DNA of 64,000 nt from Streptomyces sp. JH14 (GTDB lineage: Bacteria > Actinomycetota > Actinomycetes > Streptomycetales > Streptomycetaceae): contig NZ_JAJNEL010000002.1 of NCBI RefSeq assembly GCF_029428675.1, forward strand, positions 283,857 through 347,856. The letters run 5' to 3'. The notes under the pieces are model-generated. The model did no database searches. It was not told the origin of the DNA and was given only the letters and a program-made list of their open reading frames with translations. A program made the translations under genes and the position numbers. Numbering within the stretch: the first letter of the stretch is position 1; every line of letters begins with the position of its first letter. Positions 1-9,300 of the stretch are shown in pieces.

Positions 1-279
1 CTACGCCGGCCTCGCCCCCACGACCAAGTCGTCGGGGACCTCCATCCACGGCGAACACGCGCCCAGAGGCGGCAACCGGCAGCTCAAACGGGCGATGTTC
101 CTGTCCGCGTTCGCCGCCCTGCACGATCCCGCCTCCCGCACCTACTACGACCGCTGCCGGCCCCGCGGAAAGACCCACACCCAGGCACTCTCCGCCTGGC
201 CCGCCACCGCATCAGCGTGCTGTTCGCGATGCTCCGCGACGGCACCTTCTACGAACCCAGAACCCCACGCCTCGCTTGA
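1..279 (+). pseudogene. IS110-family transposase, 3' remnant with frameshift
   Basis: The translation begins mid-protein with YAGLAPTTKSSG, followed by GNRQLKRAMFLSAFAAL and SRTYYDR. These are the conserved C-terminal blocks of IS110/IS116/IS902-type (DEDD) transposases. The frame breaks near position 190. One base appears to be missing in the stretch reading HTQAL-LRLARHR, and the expected ending (ISVLFAMLRDGTFY) continues in another frame to a TGA at 277-279. The 5' part lies outside the window, so full length cannot be judged. The frameshift makes it an inactive relic unless the base call is wrong. It marks insertion-sequence activity near the left side of the island. Confidence 0.82.
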
Positions 280-402
280 CGAAAGACATAGAGGCACCCC
301 GACGATGCAGTGCGGCCGGTCGTCGAGGCGGTGGCCAGCCAGCCGCGTTCCGGCCGTGCGCCCGTGCCGCGCCGGGACCCGGCGGTGGCTGATGGTGGGG
401 AT

Positions 403-1623
403 ATGCCGGGCGAGAGGAGAGCAGGCGGCGGGGTCGATCCGGTCATCGTGGTGATCCCGTGCAGTGCGACGAAGTTGCCCGTGCCCGAGGGGGTGAAGGT
501 TCCTGCTGCTGTCCTTTACCAGGGCACCTACTTCACCAAGTGCCTGAATGCTGCCCGGGCCATCCCCGGCGGACGAGTCGTGATCGTCAGTGGCTTGTAC
601 GGGCTGATCACTCCGGACACCCTGATCGCCACGTACGAGAAGCGGCTGGATCCGCGCACGGTCGACCACGCCAAGCACCGCGCCCAGGCCGAGGCGATGG
701 GTTGGGGCCTGCGCGGCGCGCCCAAGGTGATCGCGCTGGCGGGCAAGGAATACGCGGATGCGGCCGCCGCCGTGTGGCCGCACTTGGCGCGGCCTCTCGC
801 GGGCGCGGGTATCGGGACGCAGCTTCAGCGGCTGACGCGGATCGCCGAATCCGCGGATCCCCGGGCCGCCGCCCTGGCCTACGCCGACGCCGCGGCGGCC
901 GCCAGCCACGAGGACAGCGCCGGTCGCCCCCGACCTTCGCCGGAGGGGCAGCGGGTTGAGGAGGGCGGCTTCCGATGGGCTATACAGTCCGGCATGAGCA
1001 TCGTTGATACGTCCATAGCCGCGGTCTCAGCAGCGCTGAGCGGGCTGGCTGCGGGGGCGGCGTGGAAGGCCTCACGCGAGGCCAACAAGGCGGCGTGGAA
1101 GGCGAACGAGACGGCCGACTCCGTCGCCCAGATCGAGCGGGATCGCTGGCACAAGGAACTGACACCGCAACTCCGGATCAAACTTCAGACTGAGCCCCAT
1201 GAGGTGCTGTACGTGCGCTTCGACAGCCCGTCCACGCTCGGTGACCTCGCCGTTCAGCTGACCATTCGCGACGACTTCGACCGCTCTCGGCTTCCCCACC
1301 TGGCCGGTACTCCGACACCGGAGCAGAGAGCGGAAGTTGTCTGGGGGCCGTACCGATTCCGGCCCCACGTCGATGAAGCGGACGGGCTGGGCCGGGCGGT
1401 CCCGGCGTTCCCCCTTCTCCCCGGTGACCGTCATCGTCTCGCCCTCGACCTGTCACTGAAACCGTCCTGGTACGAGGGCGCCGACGGAGAACAGCGCTGG
1501 CGCAACGACTACCGCACTGCTCCCATCCGCCTCTGGGCGGTTTGCACCGCCCCCGACCACAAGCCCTGGATACTGGCCTTCGCGGTGCCGCAGGACGGCA
1601 GTTGGGCGCTGGGGGGCGCCTGA
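403..1623 (+). CDS. DUF6884-like protein fused in frame to a second hypothetical domain
   Basis: About 406 residues. The first part carries VIVVIPCSATKL, a Tyr/Thr-rich block and VIVSGLYGLITP, the pattern of the DUF6884/YaaA-like group of nucleic-acid-associated proteins of unsettled function. From residue about 198 (SGMSIVDTSIAAVSAALSG) a different protein starts: a short hydrophobic helix, a charged helix (WKASREANKAAWKANETA) and a mostly beta region. As I recall, that second part usually stands alone in Streptomyces. A leaderless-type promoter precedes the internal ATG at 994, so there may be two genes in one frame. The start at 403 was chosen because a purine-rich stretch precedes it; a GTG at 310 is also open. 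No catalytic role is claimed. The gene is convergent with the Hsp70 operon. Confidence 0.55.
   Translation: MPGERRAGGGVDPVIVVIPCSATKLPVPEGVKVPAAVLYQGTYFTKCLNAARAIPGGRVVIVSGLYGLITPDTLIATYEKRLDPRTVDHAKHRAQAEAMGWGLRGAPKVIALAGKEYADAAAAVWPHLARPLAGAGIGTQLQRLTRIAESADPRAAALAYADAAAAASHEDSAGRPRPSPEGQRVEEGGFRWAIQSGMSIVDTSIAAVSAALSGLAAGAAWKASREANKAAWKANETADSVAQIERDRWHKELTPQLRIKLQTEPHEVLYVRFDSPSTLGDLAVQLTIRDDFDRSRLPHLAGTPTPEQRAEVVWGPYRFRPHVDEADGLGRAVPAFPLLPGDRHRLALDLSLKPSWYEGADGEQRWRNDYRTAPIRLWAVCTAPDHKPWILAFAVPQDGSWALGGA
956..996 (+). promoter_or_regulatory. Possible internal leaderless promoter
   Basis: TTGAGG at 956-961 and TATACA at 981-986, 19 bases apart, sit just upstream of an in-frame ATG at 994. 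The spacing fits a transcript starting at or near the ATG. It could express the second half of the surrounding frame on its own. Confidence 0.35.
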
Positions 1624-1898
1624 TCCAGGCAAGGACGTGCCGTGACGGGGGCCGTGCGCGTGGCGGCGCTCGCGCGTCGCCCTGCCGGCGTCCGGGCGGG
1701 GCCAGAGCAGGGGGGTGGCGGGGTTGCTTCGCTAACGCCGGGGCGCAACAAGGTTGGCACTCCCACTCCCCCTCTTCACGTGATCGGAGTCCTGCGTCGG
1801 CGGCCATAGACGGGATCCATCGGCTGCCGACACCTGCCGCAGCAGTGGAGCGAGCTACCGGCGCACCCAGAAATTGCCCACCAGAGTCCAGAGGCTGG

Positions 1899-3659
1899 TC
1901 AAAATCCCCCCGTCACCACGCCCTGCGGCTCGCCGTTGACCGTGACGGCCGGATCGGCCTCCACCACGCGCACGGACATGTCGATCGGTGCGGGGCGGGC
2001 GTTGGCTGATTCAGCTGCCGAGAGGTGTCGGACGTTGGAGGAGCCGTCGGCGAACGGGCGGACAGTGTGGGCCAAGAGGCGGGTCAGTTCATCTTCGAGG
2101 CCGTGCTGTAGTGGGGTGCCGTCGGGGCCGAAGGAATCGATCTCACGCTCGGCGAGCTGCTTGCCGGTGGCCGCGTGGGTGGCGGTGAAGCGCAGGATGC
2201 CGCTCTCGTTGTAGCGGAACTTAATCTCGATCTTGTTCCGGCGGATGTCCTGTTCGCGGGTCGGGAGATCCACCTCGATGTTGGCCAGGGGGAAGGCACG
2301 GTCGCTGTCGGCCGGGTAGCCGACCTCGCCCTCGATCACCGGCACGCGCACGAAGGAAGCGCCCGGCGTGTCCGGGTAGAAGTTGCCCGAACCCTCCGCG
2401 GGGAGCGTGGCATTGCGTCGGATAATGGCGCGGAAGCCCTTCTGTTCGCCCGCGCTCACAGCCGTACCCAGGTCATAGCTGGTCACCAAGGAGAAGTCTC
2501 TGTCGTCGCCGAGTTCGCCGTCGAGGGAAGCCGCATAGATAGCTGCACCCCGGGCGACGGCGGTCATGGGTCGGCACAGGCCGCTGTCCACGATGCGATC
2601 GTGGCCGAGAAGCTCACCCAGGGCATGACGCACCTGGGGGATCTGCGAGGTGCCGCCAATCATCAGGACGGAGTCGATGTCGTCCGAGGTGATGGCCAGA
2701 TCTTCCAGAGCCTGCTGGACCGGCTCCAGGGCGCGGGTGATGAGCGAAGTGATCGCCTCGGTGTACTCGGCCGCGGTGATCCTGACCTCACGCCTCGAGA
2801 TCGAGGGGGCGAGGCCGATCGGGAGGTCGAAGAAGAGCGCGCCGTCCACTGGCACGGAGGACAAGGCGATCTTCGTCAGCTCGACCGACCGGCGCCACCG
2901 GCGTCGTTCAGCCTTGGTGAGCCGGTCCGCGGTCAGGCCGATCTTCTGCTGGATCAGCTGGGCCAGCGCGTTGTCGAACTCCAGGCCTCCGAGGGCGGTG
3001 ATGCCACGGGAGGTCTGCTCCTCGAAGAGGCCGTCGTCGTATTCGAGGACGGTGACGTCGATGGTTCCGCCGCCCCAGTCGAAGACGAGGAAGCGGCCGG
3101 GGATCGGGACGTCGTGGGCGTACGAGATCGCGGCCGCGGTGGGCTCGTTGAGCAGGGCCCGGACCTTCACTCCGCCGAGCGCTGCCGCGGCACGGGTGCG
3201 GTAGCGGGCGCCACCCGTGGCGTTGGCGGGGACCGTGACGACCGCGTCGGAGAGGTCGAGCAGTTGGGCGGAGACGCCTTCCTTCATCCGGCTGAAGAGG
3301 GAGGCGGCCGCGACCGTGCTGTGGAACTTCTCCGAGCCGACCCAGACGTGGTGTTCCTCGAGCTGGGCTGCGACCTCGAGGCCGTCGGTGTCGCCGTCCT
3401 TCTCGGCACCGGAGCGGGTGCCGAGCATGCGCTTCACGGCGTCGAGCGGCTCGCTGGTGCCGGTCTTCGCCTCCCAGCCGAAGCAGAGAGTGCGCTGGAG
3501 GTCGCGGACGGACAGCGCGGAGGGGAAGAGTTGCTCGAACTCCGACATCCGCCACTGGGCGGGCACGTTGTCGCCGTCGACCGGCAGCACTTCGGTGGTG
3601 TGCCCGTTCCAGCGAGCAACAACCGAGTTACTCGTACCGAAGTCGATACCAAAACTCAT
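1899..3659 (-). CDS. Hsp70/DnaK-family chaperone ATPase, last gene of helicase operon
   Basis: 586 residues. It has the Hsp70 nucleotide-binding signatures: phosphate-1 loop GIDFGTSNS at residues 4-12, NEPTAAAISYA, phosphate-2 loop LVFDWGGGTIDVTVLEY near residue 195, and the adenosine motif VLMIGGTSQIPQ near 335. A short beta substrate-binding region follows (residues about 400-520, with SGILRFTATHA). The protein lacks the long alpha-helical lid and C-terminal tail of housekeeping DnaK and ends in a unique 60-residue stretch, so it is a specialised Hsp70. The ATG overlaps the upstream stop by four bases (ATGA), indicating translational coupling. Its place after a DUF1998 helicase, a J-like and a GrpE-like gene suggests it remodels or gates that helicase complex. 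That role is inferred. Confidence 0.9.
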   Translation of the reverse strand: MSFGIDFGTSNSVVARWNGHTTEVLPVDGDNVPAQWRMSEFEQLFPSALSVRDLQRTLCFGWEAKTGTSEPLDAVKRMLGTRSGAEKDGDTDGLEVAAQLEEHHVWVGSEKFHSTVAAASLFSRMKEGVSAQLLDLSDAVVTVPANATGGARYRTRAAAALGGVKVRALLNEPTAAAISYAHDVPIPGRFLVFDWGGGTIDVTVLEYDDGLFEEQTSRGITALGGLEFDNALAQLIQQKIGLTADRLTKAERRRWRRSVELTKIALSSVPVDGALFFDLPIGLAPSISRREVRITAAEYTEAITSLITRALEPVQQALEDLAITSDDIDSVLMIGGTSQIPQVRHALGELLGHDRIVDSGLCRPMTAVARGAAIYAASLDGELGDDRDFSLVTSYDLGTAVSAGEQKGFRAIIRRNATLPAEGSGNFYPDTPGASFVRVPVIEGEVGYPADSDRAFPLANIEVDLPTREQDIRRNKIEIKFRYNESGILRFTATHAATGKQLAEREIDSFGPDGTPLQHGLEDELTRLLAHTVRPFADGSSNVRHLSAAESANARPAPIDMSVRVVEADPAVTVNGEPQGVVTGGF

Positions 3660-4642
3660 CGCGTGCCTCTCTGGTTCATCTGCTTGCTGGCCGCAGCACG
3701 CAGCGACTGCCTATAACTCGTTGTCTTCGGCACGCGCCCACCTGTCGTCACATCCGGTGAACCAGACGTAGACCAGGCACCGCCACGCGATCCCTCCTCG
3801 AGAATCTCCCTGGCTGGCGAATCCCCAGGCTCCTGTTGAACGCCAGGCGCCTGACCCCGATGAACCTTCTTCTTGTGCGGAGAATCACCAGGATCCCCAT
3901 TGAGGCCTTTCCTCTGCTTTTTAGCTGCCTCCGTATGCGTGGTCCTGCGCTTCTGCCCCGGCTTCGCCTTCTCCGCTGCAGGTACCGGCAATGGATTCTT
4001 GGGAAGGGCTTTGAGCCATCCACGCTCAACAAGCTTTCCAGATTCACTGTCCACGTAAGCCGGTGCTGCAACTTCGTATACAACCGGTCCACGGCTCATA
4101 GCCCCAGGTGGATCTTCCACTACATTGAACTGTGAATGATCGTCGGCCTTCCAGACAATCTCCAGGCCGGCCCGCGACAACTCATGGTCGATTCGCGCCA
4201 ATACCACCCTAAGACTCTTGGACTCCAAGGTCTGACGATGAATAGCAGCCAACTGGGCCAAATGCACTTGACGGGTCCTCATCCCTTCCATCACACCGCT
4301 CCGTACAGAATCGGCAATTTGAGGAAGGACACGTCTCATCAACTCGGACCGGATGACGCCAGCAGGATCACTCTCTGCCTCCTTACCCTCAAGAAGGGCA
4401 CCCAAGGTCTCAGCTACTCGCTCCAGCTCCTCCTCCACCACAGGCAGGAGTGCTTCATTGATGGACTTGAGAATCGCCGGCGCATCCAGGGCTCCTGCAG
4501 CAATCTTAGGAATGTCGCTAGCAGTGAACTTCCAAGGTTGCATATCAGCTGATTTGAGTTCGTCGTTGCTGGAATACGGTTCCTGCCCAGCAAAGGATGC
4601 ACGCTTTTTCCGGGCTTCGCGCGCCCTGCGACTTCCAGTCAT
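3656..4642 (-). CDS. Hypothetical protein with GrpE-like segment and basic tail
   Basis: 328 residues, no confident family. Residues about 45-150 are mainly helical and charged, with a possible coiled coil. Residues about 150-215 form a small predicted beta unit whose order of hallmarks (GLEIV, then F, then VVYEVAAPAYVDSESG, then a hydrophobic strand) resembles the C-terminal beta domain of the nucleotide-exchange factor GrpE. Sitting directly before an Hsp70 makes this attractive, but the match is by eye and weak. The last 110 residues are basic and disordered (KKKVHRGQ and similar) and could bind nucleic acid. It overlaps the genes on both sides by four bases. Codon use has visibly more A and T at third positions than its neighbours, pointing to separate acquisition or relaxed selection. 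Confidence 0.6.
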   Translation of the reverse strand: MTGSRRAREARKKRASFAGQEPYSSNDELKSADMQPWKFTASDIPKIAAGALDAPAILKSINEALLPVVEEELERVAETLGALLEGKEAESDPAGVIRSELMRRVLPQIADSVRSGVMEGMRTRQVHLAQLAAIHRQTLESKSLRVVLARIDHELSRAGLEIVWKADDHSQFNVVEDPPGAMSRGPVVYEVAAPAYVDSESGKLVERGWLKALPKNPLPVPAAEKAKPGQKRRTTHTEAAKKQRKGLNGDPGDSPHKKKVHRGQAPGVQQEPGDSPAREILEEGSRGGAWSTSGSPDVTTGGRVPKTTSYRQSLRAAASKQMNQRGTR

Positions 4643-6381
4643 GATGTGCTGCTCTCTGAGTCTTCAAGGGCTGCAGGGTCTTCAGTAGCCGGGGAAAGGC
4701 GTTCTGTCGCCCTGGTGATTATTTCTCGGGCCGCCTCGGTACGAGACCACTCGCGGTCGCTGTCCGTGGGCAACTCGGTGAGCCTCTGCAGAGGCTCGGG
4801 CGGAAGTTCCAGCCGGTGGCTCGTGCCGGTGGGGTCCTTCCAGCGGTACGGGGCGAGCGGGACGGCGAACGCGGGTACTTCCTGCTGCTCCCGCTCGGCC
4901 TTCTCGATCATGTCCTTGGCGCGGTTGATCCGGACGCGGCCGCTGTCCTCGAGTTCCTTCCTCAGGGCTCGCCAGGCCTTCTTCCAGTCGTCCACCCCGT
5001 CGGGCACGCCGAGCACCAGATAAGGGTTGAGCGGCTGGTCGCGTTCTCCGAGGCGCCGGTCTTCCAGGAAGCCCCGGTTCTTCCGCAGCATGGCTACGGC
5101 GCCTCCGCCGAGTTGGTCCCGCACCGGGGGGCGGCCTTCGGCGTCCTGCTCCAGCAGTTCGAGCGACTCCGTCGTCTCCTGGCCCGCGCGCAGGTAGGCC
5201 TGGATGTTCTGGGCCTCCCAGCGCACCGGCTGCGAGTGATGCCGGAGCCTTGCGGCCATGGTGAGCGCCGCCTCCCTCCGCTGCTCCGCCGTCGCGTCGT
5301 CCCCGCAGAGGAGGGCACGGTGCATCTGCCGCACGGCTCTGGTCAGGGTCCGGACGCCGATCCAGCCGTTGAACTTCTTGTTGCTCGCGCTGCGCACGCG
5401 GGGGTGGACCCGCTCCAGAAGGACCCACAGCCGCTCGTCGGCGACGAGGTCGTCCGGGGCCTCCCCGGTCCGCCGCACCTCGCGCAAGGCGTCGAGGAGC
5501 TTCTGTGTCGGTGGAAGGAGCTCGATCCAATCGTCCTCGATGGCCTTGGCCTCGTTGGTCTGCAGTCTCACCAGCAGGCGCCAGTCCTGCGGCCAGTCAC
5601 GGCCGGGTTCCGTTCCCGGGCCGGCCTCCCGGCGTTCCCGTTCCAGAGGCCAGGCCAGTAGGTCCATCTCCTCGTCGGTGAGGGACGCCGGGTCCAGGCG
5701 GGCGCGGAAGTAGGCGGCACGGGAGGTGCCGTCGCGCTCGGGGACCGCGCCGATCCACTCCTCGTCGATGTAGTCGTCGAGAAGCGGCCGGGGAAGCTTC
5801 GCCAGGAGCGCCCTCTGCCGAGGGGCCGGCAGGTTGGTCTCCATCAGGCGACGGTCGTCCTGGTAGATCTGCCACATGCTGCCCGGCTCCCCCAGGAGCG
5901 GCAGCGGCTTGTCCTCCAGCAGGGCGCGGGCGCGGTCGTCGAGCCGGCCGTTGAAGACGCCCAGCCCGTGGTCCTGTGCCATGACGAGCAGGGAGACGCC
6001 CCGAACCGGGTCGTCCTGCCGGGACGCCGCATCGGCCGCGGCCCGCGCCAGCTTCTGCGCGGAAAGCGTCCCGGTCTCCGCCATCAGCGCGTGGGGCAGC
6101 ACGATTTCAGCGAAGGAGCGGGCGCGCTCCCAGGCCTCCCGGTCGGCGAATCCTTCGGGGACCGGCTGGGGCGTCAGTGGTTCCAGCGCCGGCTGCTTCT
6201 GCGGCGGAACAACCGGAGCGGGGCTGCCAACAGCTTCCGCAGCCTCCGGAGCTTCTCCGACGGTCCGGCCCTGGGCGCGGGCCTGGCGGAGGGCGAGGCG
6301 GCGGGTGATCTCGCGCTGCCGCAGCTCCTCCAGTCGGGCCTGCTCGTCGTGGCCCGCTCCCAGCGGGGTTCCTGCCGTCAT
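4639..6381 (-). CDS. Large alpha-helical protein with J-domain-like segment
   Basis: 580 residues, mainly charged and helical. At residues about 452-497, NPYLVLGVPDGVDDWKKAWR and the following RALRKEL...INRAKDMIEKAE read like helices I to IV of a J domain (compare the usual YxxLGV, KKAYRxLA and INxAYxxL blocks). The His-Pro-Asp tripeptide that triggers Hsp70 ATPase is absent; its place is taken by LEDSG. The protein would then be a J-like adaptor for the operon's Hsp70 rather than a classic activator. The N-terminal 100 residues are Pro/Gln-rich and variable; the middle is unknown. The ATG shares one base with the helicase stop (TGATG), and the 3' end overlaps the next gene by four bases. The J assignment is a motif reading, not a search result. 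Confidence 0.6.
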   Translation of the reverse strand: MTAGTPLGAGHDEQARLEELRQREITRRLALRQARAQGRTVGEAPEAAEAVGSPAPVVPPQKQPALEPLTPQPVPEGFADREAWERARSFAEIVLPHALMAETGTLSAQKLARAAADAASRQDDPVRGVSLLVMAQDHGLGVFNGRLDDRARALLEDKPLPLLGEPGSMWQIYQDDRRLMETNLPAPRQRALLAKLPRPLLDDYIDEEWIGAVPERDGTSRAAYFRARLDPASLTDEEMDLLAWPLERERREAGPGTEPGRDWPQDWRLLVRLQTNEAKAIEDDWIELLPPTQKLLDALREVRRTGEAPDDLVADERLWVLLERVHPRVRSASNKKFNGWIGVRTLTRAVRQMHRALLCGDDATAEQRREAALTMAARLRHHSQPVRWEAQNIQAYLRAGQETTESLELLEQDAEGRPPVRDQLGGGAVAMLRKNRGFLEDRRLGERDQPLNPYLVLGVPDGVDDWKKAWRALRKELEDSGRVRINRAKDMIEKAEREQQEVPAFAVPLAPYRWKDPTGTSHRLELPPEPLQRLTELPTDSDREWSRTEAAREIITRATERLSPATEDPAALEDSESSTS

Positions 6382-9300
6382 CAGAGCTCCTCCGCGAAGA
6401 TGCGCACCTGCTCGATCACCGCGGCAGGGGTCCGGTCCAGGCTGTAGGCGTCGGCGAAGGCGATCCTCGCGGCGAGGCCACCGGCACGGACCTCGTCACG
6501 AAGGGCCTGGAGCCGTTCGTTCCCGCACTCCTCGGCGGCGGACTCCAGCGGATGCTTGACGGCGACCGCGACGGGCTCGCCGGTGAAGTCCGAGGTGAAG
6601 AGCGCCACCGGTCCGGCAGCGGTCACCTTCAGGCTGACGTTGGGCTCCTCATCCGCCCATCCCTTCAGCAGGACGGCGTGCTCGTTCGGATCGATCTGTA
6701 GCTTCCGGCCGCGCAGGGCGTCGGTCAGGTCGCGGGCGAGCCGCCAGTCGTACAGCGGGTGGAGGCGCATGTTGGAGTAGTCGCGCAGGCAGGCGTAGCA
6801 GGAGCTGCGGCAGTTCTGCGCATGATGGTCGGCCTCCAGGTCGTGCACGTACCGGTCGACCGCCCGGAGGAACTCCTCGATGTGTTCCTCCGAACCGAGG
6901 TAGGTGCTGAAGCCGGCGCCGTTGTCGAGGCTGTCCGCCAGGTAAGCCATGACGGGAGCCGCCACCGGGGCGTCCGAGCCGTGGATGCCGCTGAGGAGTT
7001 CCTCCGGCTGCACGTCCAGGTGCGGGGCGGCGGCACGGCGCAGCAGGGCAGCCAGCGAGTACCAGGCGGCGCGCCGGCCGTGGTATGCCTCGGGGAAGCG
7101 GTCGATCTGCTGGGACTTCGAGATGTCGAAGCGGAGGCCCCGGCTGGTGTCGAGGGCGTCCTTGGCCCCGATGAAGAGCATGTCGGTGTGCTGGGTAGCG
7201 CCGAGGGCGATCTCCAGGTCGGCTTCCGCCTTGGGGTGGTCCAGAGCGACGTATCCGCGCCACGGGCCGGTGTTCTTGACGAACCGGAAGAGCTTTCCGG
7301 CGTTGGTGTTGACGATGTAGCGGTCGCCGCTTCCGGTGTGGACAACCATCCAGTCGTCGGCGGCACGGTGGATGCGCGGGGCGGTCTTCTCCAGGTCGGT
7401 GGCGGTCCGTGCGCTGGTGGCGTTGGAGCCGAGCTCCCGGTAGCCGTCGTAGTCCCGTGCTTCGTGGGCAGCCCGGAAGCCTGCGGGCTCCCGGAAGGGG
7501 ACGGCCCTGTAGTACTTGCTCTCCGCGCCGCAGGCAGGGCAGGTGCCGGCGCTCCCGGTTTCCGCGTCGACGACGGCCTGCGGGTCCACGTGGGAACAGA
7601 TCCGGCACATGGCGACCAACTGTTCTGGCCCGAACGGGTCCTCGGCAGCCTGCACTCCGCGACCGCTCGGGACGAGGGAGACCACTCCCCTGGAGCGGAG
7701 CAGACGGCCGTCCTGCGGGGTTTCGCTGCCCGGTGCGAACTTGCTGAGGGCGACGGCCAGGTCGCGGTTTACGGAGTCGGCCGGCGGCCAAGGGAAGGTC
7801 TTCTGCGGGATGCTCCGGTAGAGGAGGCGGGAGCGCGTCGGGAAGCCGAACATGGGCAGGAGACCCGCCTCTGCCAGACGCTGGCTGAGGTCGGAGTGGC
7901 CGACCGTCCGGGCCGCCACCTCGTCGACCTGTCCGAGGAGTTCGTCGATGGCGGTCACCGGGTCGATAGCGGCGATGCTCTCCGGTGTTCCTGCGCGGAG
8001 GGCGGCGGCAGCGGCTTTGACGCGCTCCGGGCGCTCGGCGATCCAGCGACGGACGGCACCGCGATGCGTCGGCCAGTCGGCGGCGAGGCCGAACTGTCCG
8101 TGGACGTTGGTCGTCATGTCCGGCCCCTTCCGGCGGTCCTCCGGCTGCAGGGGCTCGAAGGCCTGGCGCAGGACCTCTCCCAGCAGGACCCGCCGGAAGA
8201 CGGAGACCATGCCGAGGACCAAATAGGGCGGCGGAGTCGGATCGTTGGTGATGGCTTCCGGGCGGGCGAAGTAGTGCTCGTCGTGACTGCGGCCGCGGCA
8301 GACGGTGAGGGCCACGGCGACCGGGCTGTTGCGGCGGCCCGCGCGCCCCACCCGCTGCTGGTAGTTGAAGCGAGTGGGTGGCATGTTGGCCATGATCACG
8401 GTGTTGAGGGGACCGATGTCGACACCGGCCTCCATGGTCGTGGTCACGGAGAGCAGTTCCAGGCCGTCCGCCTGCGGGACGTCGTTGTCGCCGAGGAAGA
8501 CGTCCTGGAAGAGGCTCTGCCGACGCTGGGCCTCCAACCGGTCCGTCTGACCGGTCAGCTCCGCGGTGCGCAGGGGAAAGCCACCGGTGCGGTGGGCGGC
8601 CTTCCACGCGTAGTAGTCGTCTTCGAGGACTCCGCTGTACTGCTGGGGCAGATCAGGCAGCGGGGTCAGGCACTTGGTACACAGCCCCGTGCCCGGGTGA
8701 AGGTGCGGCCGGTGGCAGGAACGGCACGTCCAGGTCTTGTTGTCACCGGGGCGGAGCGCTACCTTCTCCGGCTTGACGACGTAGTCGACCACGGCGTCCT
8801 TCCAGACGCCGAGCACAAGGTCCTCGATCGTCTGCACATCGGTGCCCTGGCGTTCGGCGACCTGCTTCCAGAAACGCTTCAGAGGCGCAGGCGGCCTCTG
8901 CAGAGAGGCACGTATCCGGGCGAAGCGCCGCATCAGGCCGAGAATACGCAGACTGGCACGCGCCACGGCCTGATCGCTGTCCAGACCGATCTCCAGAGGC
9001 GAGCGGTCGTCGCGCAGGCAGAGCCAGCCGAGTCCGAGCGATTCGAAGTCACGGCCGCCACCGGAGAACAGACTACCGACGGTCTCGAGGCGGAGACGGG
9101 AGCGGATGCGGTTGAGCAGTTCCTCCTGAGCCTGGGTCTCCACCACGGCTTCCCGGTCCCGCTCCCAGTTGTAGAGCGCGGTCCAGGGCTGTCCGGCCGA
9201 GGTCTGCTGGAGCGAGGCCGCGGGACCGGCGGGGTTGGTGCCGTACTTCAGCAGCATGCCTTCGAGGTCGGAGGCGAGGTCGTCCAGCGAGGGCAGTTCG

